This document shows positions 7,203 through 15,216 of a stretch of DNA of 38,534 bases, in pieces (the first letter of the stretch is position 1; every line of letters begins with the position of its first letter). The notes beneath the pieces were generated by a model. That model made no database searches and had not been told where the DNA came from. It saw only the letters and a list, made by a program, of their open reading frames with translations. The DNA lies in assembly GCA_937916365.1 (NCBI GenBank), contig CALFSY010000066.1:1-38534 (forward strand), in the 5' to 3' direction. A program made the translations under genes and the position numbers. The stretch is from an uncultured Jannaschia sp. (GTDB taxonomy: Bacteria; Pseudomonadota; Alphaproteobacteria; Rhodobacterales; Rhodobacteraceae).

Positions 7203-8414
7203 ATGCCAGATGCACGTCTTCCTGTTACAGTTCTTTCGGGTTTTTTAGGGGCTGGGAAAACCACACTTTTGAACCGCGTATTGAATAACCGCGACGGACG
7301 CCGCGTTGCGGTGATTGTCAACGATATGTCCGAGGTAAATATCGACGCGGATTTGGTGCGCGCAGATACCGAGCTTAGCCGGACAGACGAAACATTGGTT
7401 GAGATGTCCAATGGCTGTATCTGCTGCACCCTACGGGACGATCTATTGGACGAGGTGCGCCGCCTTGCTGCGGAAGGGCGGTTTGATTATTTATTGATTG
7501 AATCCACTGGTATCTCTGAACCGCTTCCCGTGGCTGCAACGTTCGACTTTCGCGATGAGGCTGGCAATAGCCTGTCAGATGTGGCGCGGCTTGATACGAT
7601 GGTCACCGTTGTTGACGCGGTGAACCTGCTAAAAGACTATTCATCCCATGATTTCCTGCACGACCGTGGCGAAACCATGGGGGAAGAGGACGAGCGCACC
7701 CTGGTCCATCTTTTGACAGATCAGATCGAATTCGCGGATGTTGTGATCCTGAACAAAGTATCCGATGCAGGGCCCACTCGCGTGGATGCGGCCCGCAAAA
7801 TTATCCGCAGCCTGAATGCCGATGCCAAAATCATCGAGGTGGATCATTCCGATGTGGCGGCCCAAGCAATCCTAGATACGGGGCTTTTCGATTTCCAAAA
7901 GGCACACGAACACCCGATGTGGGCCAAAGAACTCTATGGTTTTGCCGACCATGTCCCCGAGACCGAAGAATACGGGGTGCAAAGTTTTGTCTATCGGGCG
8001 CGCCAACCCTTTGTGCCGGAAAAGATCCTTGCCGTGCTTCAAAGCACATTTCCCAATGTCGTCCGCGCGAAAGGCCATTTCTGGATCGCGACCCGCCCCG
8101 ATTGGGTGGCTGAGTTTTCTCTCGCCGGGGCATTGTCAAGCATTAAGCCGCTTGGCACATGGTGGGCGGCGGTTCCCAAAGAACGTTGGCCAGAACATGA
8201 AAGTGTGCGGGCGTATATTGAACAACACTGGGCAGAGCCTTGGGGCGATCGGCGGCAAGAGCTTGTTTTCATTGGTGCCGAAATTGACTGGCCGGCCCTA
8301 AAGGCGCGGTTGGATCAGTGCTTGGTTCCCGCCGACACAATCACAGGGCCGGACACCTTACTGGATTATCCAGACCCGTTTCCCATTTGGCGGCGGACGG
8401 AACAGGCGGCGTGA
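7203..8414 (+). CDS. COG0523 family GTPase (CobW/ZigA-type metallochaperone)
   Basis: This is a 403-residue G3E-family GTPase, a class that delivers zinc or other metals to client enzymes. The P-loop is GFLGAGKT (residues 13-20). The metal-binding CxCC motif follows as GCICC (Cys72, Cys74, Cys75), then ESTGISEP. The CobW C-terminal domain spans roughly residues 265-385 (for example KGHFWIATRPD). The guanine-specificity motif reads NKVSD at residues 185-189 instead of plain NKxD. I chose ATG at 7203 because GGAG lies seven bases upstream; an earlier ATG at 7167 has no such site. Its stop overlaps the DUF1826 start. The upstream Zur-like box and the DUF1826 partner point to a role in zinc limitation. 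Confidence 0.92.
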   Translation: MPDARLPVTVLSGFLGAGKTTLLNRVLNNRDGRRVAVIVNDMSEVNIDADLVRADTELSRTDETLVEMSNGCICCTLRDDLLDEVRRLAAEGRFDYLLIESTGISEPLPVAATFDFRDEAGNSLSDVARLDTMVTVVDAVNLLKDYSSHDFLHDRGETMGEEDERTLVHLLTDQIEFADVVILNKVSDAGPTRVDAARKIIRSLNADAKIIEVDHSDVAAQAILDTGLFDFQKAHEHPMWAKELYGFADHVPETEEYGVQSFVYRARQPFVPEKILAVLQSTFPNVVRAKGHFWIATRPDWVAEFSLAGALSSIKPLGTWWAAVPKERWPEHESVRAYIEQHWAEPWGDRRQELVFIGAEIDWPALKARLDQCLVPADTITGPDTLLDYPDPFPIWRRTEQAA

Positions 8415-9046
8415 ACTACGTCACAAAAACCCTGACGGACGCCGCTATTGGTGTTGGTATTGCCGATGATCCGGCGGCGCTTGATGTTTTGAAAAAACCG
8501 GGATGTGCCGCCGCGATTTGGCGGCGGCAGATGCCGTCAAATGTTGAAAAATGGGGGGCGCACCTCGCTCCGGATCAGTTGCCCAAAGGGCGCACTATTC
8601 TGCGACCGGATGCTGTAGGTGAAACTGTTGGGCACCTCTACGACATAGCCCAAACCCCGCAATGCCGTGAACGGGATTGGCTGCAAAACGACATTACGGA
8701 TATGGCAAAGATGTTTGCGCGCCTTATCTCTGCACAATTCCTGCGACTACGGCTTGATGTGATTACAACCAATGCCTGCCGTAAATTCCACATTGATGCG
8801 GTCACAGTCCGATTGGTTTGCACCTATAGGGGCAGCGGCACCCAATATGGGATTTCGACGGATGGCGATGATCCGCATCGCGTGTTTCAGGTTGCGACAG
8901 GGGTCCCGATCGTTTTGCGCGGCACCCTTTGGCCCGAAGATCCACCATCTGGCCTGCTGCATCGATCCCCCCCGATAGAAGGAACCGATGAAACCCGGCT
9001 CCTCCTGGTTTTGGATCCCGTATTTGATCCAGAGGATGAAACGTGA
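8411..9046 (+). CDS. DUF1826 family protein, oxygenase-like metal motif
   Basis: This is a 211-residue cytosolic protein of the DUF1826 family, function unknown. Its GTG start overlaps the COG0523 stop (GTGA), so the two are translationally coupled. The most conserved-looking part is KFHIDAVTVRLVCTYRGSGT at about residues 125-144, followed by PHRVFQ, VLRGTLWPE and GLLHRSPP. His127, Asp129 and His184, with Arg196 twelve residues later, match the HxD...H...R order and spacing of Fe(II)/2-oxoglutarate oxygenases on a double-stranded beta-helix. This is an inference from pattern only. Genes of this family are known neighbours of COG0523 genes, so it may act as, or protect, a metal-dependent enzyme when zinc is scarce. 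Confidence 0.82.
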   Translation: MNYVTKTLTDAAIGVGIADDPAALDVLKKPGCAAAIWRRQMPSNVEKWGAHLAPDQLPKGRTILRPDAVGETVGHLYDIAQTPQCRERDWLQNDITDMAKMFARLISAQFLRLRLDVITTNACRKFHIDAVTVRLVCTYRGSGTQYGISTDGDDPHRVFQVATGVPIVLRGTLWPEDPPSGLLHRSPPIEGTDETRLLLVLDPVFDPEDET

Positions 9047-9294
9047 ATTGCAACCTTGGCGAAACCAGCCTGCGGTGCAAACGGCGCCCAGGCGACCCTA
9101 TGAAAGCCTTTGATGCACTGCCCGGCCCTTTGCGGCGATGGCTTTCAGAGGCCGCGTTGCCGTGGTCGCCCGCTTCGGTTCGGCGGATTTGGGCGCGATC
9201 CCTTGCCGAAGGCAAGACGCCCGATGAGGCGCTTCACAATCTGACCGAATTGGAACTTAGAAACCTAGCGCGTGATAAGATCACCCTGTGCTAG
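9043..9294 (+). CDS. Small basic protein, DUF6525-like
   Basis: This is an 83-residue protein whose GTG start overlaps the DUF1826 stop, again as GTGA. It has an Arg/Lys-rich N-terminus (TSLRCKRRPGDPMKAFD), then LPGPLRRWLSEAALPWSPAS and an Arg-Ile-Trp segment, which I recognise as typical of a small Rhodobacterales family, DUF6525. It has three cysteines (Cys3, Cys12 and the C-terminal Cys83) but no clear zinc finger. Predicted helices and the positive charge suggest nucleic-acid or protein binding, but no function is known. It is the last gene of the presumed zinc operon. An internal ATG at residue 20 is a possible alternative start. Confidence 0.7.
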   Translation: MNCNLGETSLRCKRRPGDPMKAFDALPGPLRRWLSEAALPWSPASVRRIWARSLAEGKTPDEALHNLTELELRNLARDKITLC

Positions 9295-9499
9295 ATTGCA
9301 CATCACTTATTAAAACAATCAGGTCTGCGTGGCGTTGCGGGTTTCGCACTACGACCCACAACATTTGAACATATTCAGCGGTCGAACCATTCATCAAACA
9401 AACTATCGGCTAACATCAAATTATCCCCTAATCGCATCAATCAATCGGGGAAAATAAAAAACCACCACACGACAGATGTGCCCATTAACCCCAGGGCCC

Positions 9500-9527
9500 A
9501 AATAAAATGGGCCGGAATATACCGGCC
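9500..9527 (-). terminator. Rho-independent terminator for the Bax-inhibitor gene
   Basis: GGCCGG and CCGGCC form a perfect 6-bp stem around a 6-nt loop (9510-9527). Read on the minus strand it is followed by CATTTTATTT, a good U-rich tract, 29 bp beyond the stop of the leftward gene. It may also slow rightward transcription from the DUF6525-like gene. The rest of 9295-9500 contains nothing I can name. Confidence 0.72.
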
Positions 9528-9555
9528 TATTTCAAATTATATGTTCGCAAATAAC

Positions 9556-10296
9556 CTATTCGCGATTACCAAGAAATTGCAGCAGGAACATAAATAGATT
9601 GATAAAATCAAGATACAGGCGCAACGCCCCCATAATGGCCGATTTATCAAGCCATTCTTGATCTCCATATTGCGCGTGATCAATATATTCCTGTTTGATT
9701 GACTGCGTATCATAGGCGGTAAGGCCCGCAAAGATCAAAACACCCAACGCAGAAATGGCAAACATCATGACCGAAGACATGATAAACAAATTCACAATGG
9801 ACGCGAGGATCAGGCCAATCACACCCATCATTAAAAATGTTCCCCATCCGCTAAGGTCGCGTTTGGTGGTATACCCATAAAGGCTTAACCCCAAAAAGGC
9901 GATCGCGGTAATAAGGAAGGTTTGGACAATGCTAACCCCAGTAAAAACGGCGAAAATCCAGCTGATGGATACGCCCATCACGGCGGCGAAGGCATAAAAG
10001 AAAAGCTGCGCTGCCGCGGCGGACAGGCGATTGATAACCGCGCCAAAGGCAAACACCATAATCAGCGGGGCAAACATAATGATCCAACCCAATATATTCG
10101 GTTGCAACGTTATGGGGTCGCGGAATATCGCCAACAACGCATCGCTGGTGCCAATCGCCCACGCGGCCCCGGCGGTCACCAACATGCCAACCGACATGGT
10201 GGCGTAAACTTTGCTCATATGGGCGCGCAAACCAACATCAATTTGCGCCCTGGTTTGGGTCGCGTTGCGTGACTGGATCGTTTGATACTCAGCCAT
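9556..10296 (-). CDS. Bax inhibitor-1 / YccA family membrane protein
   Basis: This is a 246-residue inner-membrane protein of the BI-1/YccA (TMBIM) family. About seven hydrophobic helices follow an N-terminal soluble stretch of roughly 25 residues. The family signature near the end is clear: GLTAYDTQSIKQEY with the conserved Asp, and a final helix with LYLDFINLFMFLLQ. In E. coli, YccA modulates FtsH proteolysis and YbhL is a paralogue; a pH-dependent calcium leak has been shown for a Bacillus relative. The Shine-Dalgarno AGGAGG seven bases before the ATG is perfect. The gene is monocistronic and ends in a terminator. The hflKC genes, whose products also regulate FtsH, lie 5 kb away on the same strand. 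Confidence 0.92.
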   Translation of the reverse strand: MAEYQTIQSRNATQTRAQIDVGLRAHMSKVYATMSVGMLVTAGAAWAIGTSDALLAIFRDPITLQPNILGWIIMFAPLIMVFAFGAVINRLSAAAAQLFFYAFAAVMGVSISWIFAVFTGVSIVQTFLITAIAFLGLSLYGYTTKRDLSGWGTFLMMGVIGLILASIVNLFIMSSVMMFAISALGVLIFAGLTAYDTQSIKQEYIDHAQYGDQEWLDKSAIMGALRLYLDFINLFMFLLQFLGNRE

Positions 10297-10393
10297 ATCT
10301 TCCTCCTGAAGGACTAAATTAAATTAGGCGGGCTTAACCCGCGCTTACCATGGAATATTGGTGATTTGCGGCGAAATTTCAAGCAAAAGTGCA

Positions 10394-10433
10394 CAACAAT
10401 CGTGTCGCGTGATGTGTATGCGCAAAATTGTTG
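10394..10433 (-). terminator. Possible hairpin at the end of aspS
   Basis: CAACAAT and ATTGTTG pair perfectly across a 26-nt loop, beginning one base after the aspS stop. The stem is AT-rich, the loop is long and only a short T-rich stretch follows, so this is a weak terminator candidate. Confidence 0.3.
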
Positions 10434-10434
10434 A

Positions 10435-12213
10435 TTATTCCTTTGGGATTATGCGCAGGCCCAATTCCATCAACTGTTCCGTCGTGGGGGTGGAGGGCGC
10501 GGCCATCATGGCATCCTCGGCCCGTTGGTTCATGGGAAAGGGTATGACTTCACGAATGTTTGCGGTATCGGCCAAAATCATCACAATCCGGTCGATCCCC
10601 GCCGCGCATCCACCATGGGGTGGCGCGCCGTATTGAAAGGCGCCCAGCAAGCCGCCGAAACGTTTACGCACCTCATCCGCGCCATAGCCCGCGCGTTCAA
10701 ATGCCTTGAACATAATTTCGGGCGTATGATTGCGAATTGCGCCCGAGACAAGCTCATATCCATTGCAGGCCAGGTCGTATTGATACCCCTTTACGGTTAG
10801 CGGATCGCCCTCTAGCGCCGCCAACCCGCCCTGGGGCATGGAAAATGGATTGTGGGAAAAATCAATGGCGCCGGTTTCGGCCTCCTGTTCATACATCGGA
10901 AAATCGACGATCCAGGCAAAGGCGAATCGGGTGTCATCAATCAGGCCCAGGTCGCGGCCAATTTCCACCCGCGCGCGCCCGGCGATGGATTCAAACTCCG
11001 CCGGTTTACCCGCCAGGAAAAACGCCGCGTCACCCGCATTCAGGCCAAGCTGTCGCCGAATCGCCTCGGCCCGTTCCGGCCCGATGTTTTTGGCCAGGGG
11101 GCCTGCGGGTTCGACCGCACCATCCGCGCCGCGCCAAAACATATACCCCATGCCCGGCAACCCTTGCGCTTGGGCCCAGGCATTCATGCGGTCGCAAAAC
11201 TTGCGGGACCCACCGCCCGGGGCGGGGATGGCGCGCACCTCCGCCCCGTCCTGTTCCAGAATTTTGGCAAAAATCGCAAACCCGCCGCCCGCAAAATGGT
11301 CCGACACACGTTGCATCTTTATCGGAATGCGCAAATCGGGTTTATCGGTGCCATACCACAGCATTGCATCCGCATAGGAAATGCGCGGCCAATCCGCGTC
11401 GACCGTGCGCGTGCCGCCAAACTCTTCAAACACACCCTTTAGAATGGGTTCAACGGTGGCAAATACGTCTTCTTGGTCAACAAAGCTCATCTCAAGGTCG
11501 AGTTGGTAAAAATCGGTGGGCGAGCGATCTGCGCGGGGGTCTTCGTCGCGGAAACACGGCGCGATTTGGAAATATTTATCAAAGCCCGAGACCATCAACA
11601 GTTGTTTGAATTGTTGCGGCGCTTGCGGTAGGGCGTAAAATTTACCCGGGTGCAGGCGCGAGGGCACCAAAAAATCGCGTGCGCCTTCGGGGGAAGAGGC
11701 GGTGATGATCGGCGTTTGATATTCACGAAACCCAATATCCCACATGCGCCGCCGGATGCTGGCGATCACGTCCGCGCGTAGGGTCATGTTATGCTGCATC
11801 GCCGCGCGCCGCAGGTCCAGATAGCGACAGCGCAGGCGCGTTTCTTCGGGATAGTCTTGGTCACCGAACACTTGCAGGGGTAAATCGCCATTGACTGGCC
11901 CCAAAACCGCCATGTCGCGGATAAAAACCTCAACCTCGCCGGTGTCCAGGTTGCGGTTTACCAGGTTGGGGTCGCGGGCCTTGACGATCCCGTCGATGCG
12001 GATGCACCATTCGGCGCGCAGGTGTTCAACGGCGGCAAAGGCCGGGCTATCGGGGTCGCACAGCACCTGTGTGATGCCGTAATGATCGCGCAGGTCGATA
12101 AAAATAACCCCACCATGGTCGCGCCGCCGGTGAACCCACCCCGATAGACGGATGGTTTGGCCGACATCGCTTTGCCTAAGGTCGGCGCAGGTATGGCTGC
12201 GATAGGGGTGCAT
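10435..12213 (-). CDS. aspS: Aspartyl-tRNA synthetase
   Basis: This is a 592-residue class IIb synthetase that charges tRNA-Asp, and in organisms lacking AsnRS also tRNA-Asn. The N-terminal OB fold shows SGWVHRRRDHGGVIFIDLRD. Class II motif 2 appears as CFRDEDPRADRSPTDFYQLD, a bacterial GAD insertion lies in the middle, and motif 3 is near GGCAAGIDRIVM. The start ATG at 12213 begins MHPYRSHTCADLRQSDVG and is preceded by AAGGA. An in-frame extension reaches to 12312 but overlaps the upstream gene and does not look like the family. It follows the VCBS gene by 70 bp and may be read from the same leftward transcript as ferredoxin. Whether it is discriminating cannot be read from the sequence alone. 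Confidence 0.97.
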   Translation of the reverse strand: MHPYRSHTCADLRQSDVGQTIRLSGWVHRRRDHGGVIFIDLRDHYGITQVLCDPDSPAFAAVEHLRAEWCIRIDGIVKARDPNLVNRNLDTGEVEVFIRDMAVLGPVNGDLPLQVFGDQDYPEETRLRCRYLDLRRAAMQHNMTLRADVIASIRRRMWDIGFREYQTPIITASSPEGARDFLVPSRLHPGKFYALPQAPQQFKQLLMVSGFDKYFQIAPCFRDEDPRADRSPTDFYQLDLEMSFVDQEDVFATVEPILKGVFEEFGGTRTVDADWPRISYADAMLWYGTDKPDLRIPIKMQRVSDHFAGGGFAIFAKILEQDGAEVRAIPAPGGGSRKFCDRMNAWAQAQGLPGMGYMFWRGADGAVEPAGPLAKNIGPERAEAIRRQLGLNAGDAAFFLAGKPAEFESIAGRARVEIGRDLGLIDDTRFAFAWIVDFPMYEQEAETGAIDFSHNPFSMPQGGLAALEGDPLTVKGYQYDLACNGYELVSGAIRNHTPEIMFKAFERAGYGADEVRKRFGGLLGAFQYGAPPHGGCAAGIDRIVMILADTANIREVIPFPMNQRAEDAMMAAPSTPTTEQLMELGLRIIPKE

Positions 12214-12283
12214 AATGTTGGATCCTTGGTTCGCTTTAGGGTGTTTTGTATATTTATTTTCGAAAAGTCTTAAGGCGTGTCGA

Positions 12284-13165
12284 CTAAAATCCACAACCCA
12301 ACGCGCGTGCAACGGCGCTAGGCGAAAACGGGGCCAATGGCCGTGACGTCAGCACACCATCAGTGCCTAAGCGTGTTGCCATGACGTGCGACCAATCTGC
12401 ATCGGCCGTAATCATTTCTTGAGTGCCGCCACAATAGCGCACACCACCCGTGATAAAATCTTGGCCGATGCGGTGGTTGGTTAGGCCAGATAGGTGTGCA
12501 ATTTCCGATAGCGCAATTTGCCCGGATGCGTCCGGCGTAACACGCCAAACCCGCAATGTGCGGGCCAAATGCGGGCGATCAATATATGCAATCTCGATAA
12601 ACCCATCCCCGTCAAAATCCGCCACCCCAATCGGGGCGAGCCAGCGGTTAGGCCGGCCAATCGGTGGCGTCGCGGCATAAAGCATCAGGCCGGTTCGATC
12701 CGGCGTTGCCCCATAGACCACCAAACGCGCCCCTTGGGTGGCCGAGCTTTGGACGGTGATAATATCCAAAGATCCATCCCGGTTTAGGTCATAAAGACGG
12801 GGTTGGGTATCTTCGAACACATCTGTTTGGGGCAGGTTTAGCAGAACCGTGTTGCAGCGCCCATCATCAAAACCAATATTCGCGATCAGGGCCCCGGCCT
12901 CAACCGTATCGCCCAAAACACCATGCGGATATCGGCGTGTTGGTGCATCAAATCCCCCACCAAACAAAATACCGGCTTGCTCCTGGTCTTGTGTGGAAGA
13001 AATCCGAATATGCGAAACGGTTTCAGGCATCGCGCTGATGTCGCGTAAATTATCGCAGGCCAAGGCCATCGCCCCCGTGGCCAGCCACGCAAGGGCCGCA
13101 ACACATAGGCCGCGGCACCAATATTGCAAGTGTCGCAGGGCGCGATGCGATAGCTTTTGGATCAT
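12284..13165 (-). CDS. Secreted FG-GAP/VCBS repeat protein
   Basis: This is a 293-residue exported protein of unknown function. A signal peptide with a basic start (IQKLSHRALRHLQ) and a hydrophobic core (GLCVAALAWLATGAMALA) is followed by a beta-propeller-like body. Two FG-GAP/VCBS repeats with Ca-binding Asp patterns are visible, DLNRDGSLDIITVQ and DFDGDGFIEIAYID. A further conserved end has CGGTQEMITADADWSHV. I chose ATG at 13165 because it overlaps the ferredoxin stop as TGATG and gives the signal peptide; the frame continues upstream but only as an artefact. Four or five cysteines could form periplasmic disulfides. The coupling to ferredoxin is a positional clue only. Confidence 0.83.
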   Translation of the reverse strand: MIQKLSHRALRHLQYWCRGLCVAALAWLATGAMALACDNLRDISAMPETVSHIRISSTQDQEQAGILFGGGFDAPTRRYPHGVLGDTVEAGALIANIGFDDGRCNTVLLNLPQTDVFEDTQPRLYDLNRDGSLDIITVQSSATQGARLVVYGATPDRTGLMLYAATPPIGRPNRWLAPIGVADFDGDGFIEIAYIDRPHLARTLRVWRVTPDASGQIALSEIAHLSGLTNHRIGQDFITGGVRYCGGTQEMITADADWSHVMATRLGTDGVLTSRPLAPFSPSAVARALGCGF

Positions 13166-13488
13166 CAAATTTGTTTTTCCGGGATCTGCACCACCAACCC
13201 ATCCAAAGCATCCGTTACCTTCAACTGGCATGTTAAGCGCGAACGTTCGGGGTTGGGTTGATATGCAAATTCTAGCATGTCTTCCTCCATCGGGTCGATG
13301 GGGGGCAGTTTTTCAAACCATGCGGCATCGACGTAAACGTGGCATGTGGAACATGCACATGCCCCGCCACAATCGGCATCAATCCCGGGGATATTGTTAT
13401 CGCGCGCGCCTTCCATCACGGTTAGGCCGTCTGCGACCTCAACCACATGTTCGGTTCCGTTATGTTCAATGTAGGTGATTTTTGCCAT
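13165..13488 (-). CDS. [2Fe-2S] ferredoxin, adrenodoxin type
   Basis: This is a 107-residue cytosolic electron carrier. The cluster ligands Cys40, Cys46 and Cys49 (C-x5-C-x2-C in CGGACACSTC) and Cys87 (SRLTCQL) are in place; Cys44 is an extra cysteine between them. The DPMEEDMLEFA acidic patch is typical of adrenodoxin and Fdx proteins that partner with cytochrome P450 or Fe-S assembly. The gene is first in a leftward unit and shares TGATG with the VCBS gene. Repeated ATGGGTGC elements lie 80-150 bp upstream. The physiological partner cannot be told from this window; no isc or P450 gene is nearby. Confidence 0.93.
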   Translation of the reverse strand: MAKITYIEHNGTEHVVEVADGLTVMEGARDNNIPGIDADCGGACACSTCHVYVDAAWFEKLPPIDPMEEDMLEFAYQPNPERSRLTCQLKVTDALDGLVVQIPEKQI

Positions 13489-13570
13489 GGGTCGATCCCG
13501 TATTATCTGAATATAATCCCGTTTGGGTTAATACAGGCAACCCACGCTTTCCAGTGTGAAAATCACAGAA

Positions 13571-13638
13571 ATGGGTGCAATAGGGTTTGCTCAGATGAAC
13601 CGCGCCCACAGAGTGTGCACCCATATTGGGATGGGTGC
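13571..13638. repeat. Three ATGGGTGC elements before the ferredoxin gene
   Basis: ATGGGTGC occurs at 13571-13578 and, exactly 60 bp later, at 13631-13638. Its inverse GCACCCAT is at 13617-13624. The second and third copies form an 8-bp hairpin, extendable to 10 bp, with a 6-nt loop. A further small hairpin, GTCACC/GGTGAC, sits at 13662-13676 and could mark the degP end. No T tract follows any of them. They may be operator half-sites or RNA structures. Confidence 0.4.
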
Positions 13639-13689
13639 GCCACATTGTTAATCCGCATATTGTCACCATGGGTGACGCATAAATTATGC

Positions 13690-15216
13690 TCAGCTTTCCA
13701 AGCTCAACGCAACAAATCGCGGCGAACCGGAGCGACGGATAAGCAACAGAATGCTTTTTTGACCGGCTTCGGTCGCCGTTTCGATGCGATCACGGAACAT
13801 ATCAACGCCTGTGACAGGCTGCTGGGCGACCTCTACAATCACATCGCGGGCTTGTAATCCCTTTGCCGCGGCATCGCTTTCTGGATCAACGCCTTCGATC
13901 ACCAAACCACCCGATACCATCTGTGCCTCTAACTCTTCGCGTAACACATCGGTCAATGGGGCAAGGCGCATTCCTAAAATATCGCCGCTTTGATCTGGGG
14001 CTGGGGCGGTTTCATTGTCATCAGGGGTGTTGGATTCCAATCCCTCGGCCGTTTCACGGCGCCCCAGGGTCACGCGCAAGGTTTGCGTTTCACCATCGCG
14101 GAACACGATCACCCGCACCGTTTCACCCACGGCACTGTCGCCAACAATCCGCACCAATTCGCGGGTGTCGTTTACGTCTTCTCCATCAAACGTCAGGATC
14201 ACATCCCCAACCTCAATCCCGCTGTCCAGGGCCGGGCCCGTGGGCACGTCGGTCACCAACGCACCACCTGGATCTTCGAGGCCTAGGTTTTCGGCAAGAT
14301 CGTCGTTCACATCCTGAATGCGCACGCCCAACCAACCGCGCCGTGTTTCCCCAAATTCACGCAGTTGGTCGACCACATTGGTCACCACCGATGACGACAT
14401 TGCAAATCCAATCCCGATCGACCCACCGGTGGGCGACAGGATCGCGGTATTTACGCCGATGACCTCGCCCCCCAGATTGAATAGGGGACCGCCTGAATTG
14501 CCACGGTTTATGGCCGCATCGGTTTGAATAAAATCGTCGTAGGTGCCCGACAGTGCCCGCCCCTCGGCCGAAACAACACCAACGGAAACGGAAAAACCTT
14601 GGCCCAAGGGATTGCCCATGGCCATGACCCAATCCCCCACCCGCATCACACCACTGTCGCCAAATTGCACATAAGGTAGCGGATTGTCAGACTCGACCTT
14701 TAGCAATGCAATATCGGTGTTGGGATCGGTGCCCACGATGGTTGCCTCAAGCTCAAAACCTTCGCGAAATTCGACAGCAATTTCATCGGCGCCTTCAATG
14801 ACATGGTTGTTGGTGACGATGTATCCGTCCTCGGAAATTACAAACCCCGACCCCAGGGCTTGGCTACGGCGTGGGGCCCCATCAGGATTTTGGCGGTCAA
14901 GAAAATCTTCGAAGAAATCTTCAAATGGCGATCCCTCGGGCACGATTGGCGCGGGGCCTTGGCGGCCCGCAACCACGGCAGACGTTGTGATATTGACCAC
15001 CGAATCGCCCACCTGATCGACCAGATCGGCAAATGTTGCCGGCGGGTTGGATTGTGCCGCGGATCCTTGCACTGTGGCGACCAGTATTAACGCGGCCAAA
15101 ATCATGGCGGAACACATCAACACCATGCGGTGTGGCGCATTAAAACGCATAACAGGGTTTGTCACGATAACACGGTCCCGTGGGGGCATTTCGGGGGGAA
15201 GGATTTGCAGCGGCAC
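13690..15216 (-). CDS. degP: DegP/HtrA-family periplasmic serine protease (Do)
   Basis: This is a 508-residue HtrA protease and chaperone that degrades misfolded envelope proteins. An N-terminal signal segment (residues about 31-54, hydrophobic core MILAALILVATVQGSAAQ) leads to the trypsin-like domain. The catalytic triad is His138 (TNNHVIEGADE), Asp168 (DPNTDIALLKV) and Ser241 (NRGNSGGPL). Two PDZ domains follow, with GWLGVRIQDV and GGLVIEGVDPESDAAAKGL as landmarks. GTG at 15216 is chosen because AGGAG lies nine bases upstream; this gives a signal peptide with a long positively charged n-region. Two internal ATGs are alternatives. It sits downstream of hflKC but is separated from it by 316 bp with its own probable promoter, including TTGACA at 15304-15309 on the minus strand. 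Confidence 0.95.
   Translation of the reverse strand: MPLQILPPEMPPRDRVIVTNPVMRFNAPHRMVLMCSAMILAALILVATVQGSAAQSNPPATFADLVDQVGDSVVNITTSAVVAGRQGPAPIVPEGSPFEDFFEDFLDRQNPDGAPRRSQALGSGFVISEDGYIVTNNHVIEGADEIAVEFREGFELEATIVGTDPNTDIALLKVESDNPLPYVQFGDSGVMRVGDWVMAMGNPLGQGFSVSVGVVSAEGRALSGTYDDFIQTDAAINRGNSGGPLFNLGGEVIGVNTAILSPTGGSIGIGFAMSSSVVTNVVDQLREFGETRRGWLGVRIQDVNDDLAENLGLEDPGGALVTDVPTGPALDSGIEVGDVILTFDGEDVNDTRELVRIVGDSAVGETVRVIVFRDGETQTLRVTLGRRETAEGLESNTPDDNETAPAPDQSGDILGMRLAPLTDVLREELEAQMVSGGLVIEGVDPESDAAAKGLQARDVIVEVAQQPVTGVDMFRDRIETATEAGQKSILLLIRRSGSPRFVALSLES

Noticed and set aside
9597..9609. TTGATAAAATCAA as FNR site
   Set aside because: It has a 3-bp spacer and lies inside the coding end of the Bax-inhibitor gene.
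10737..11609. Long open frame (290 codons) on the + strand inside aspS
   Set aside because: It lies wholly antisense to a well-supported aspS, has no recognisable domain and a Pro/Arg-rich composition typical of shadow frames.
13447..13857. Open frame of 136 codons on the + strand between ferredoxin and degP
   Set aside because: It overlaps both genes antisense and shows no domain; the gap between them is better explained as regulatory DNA.
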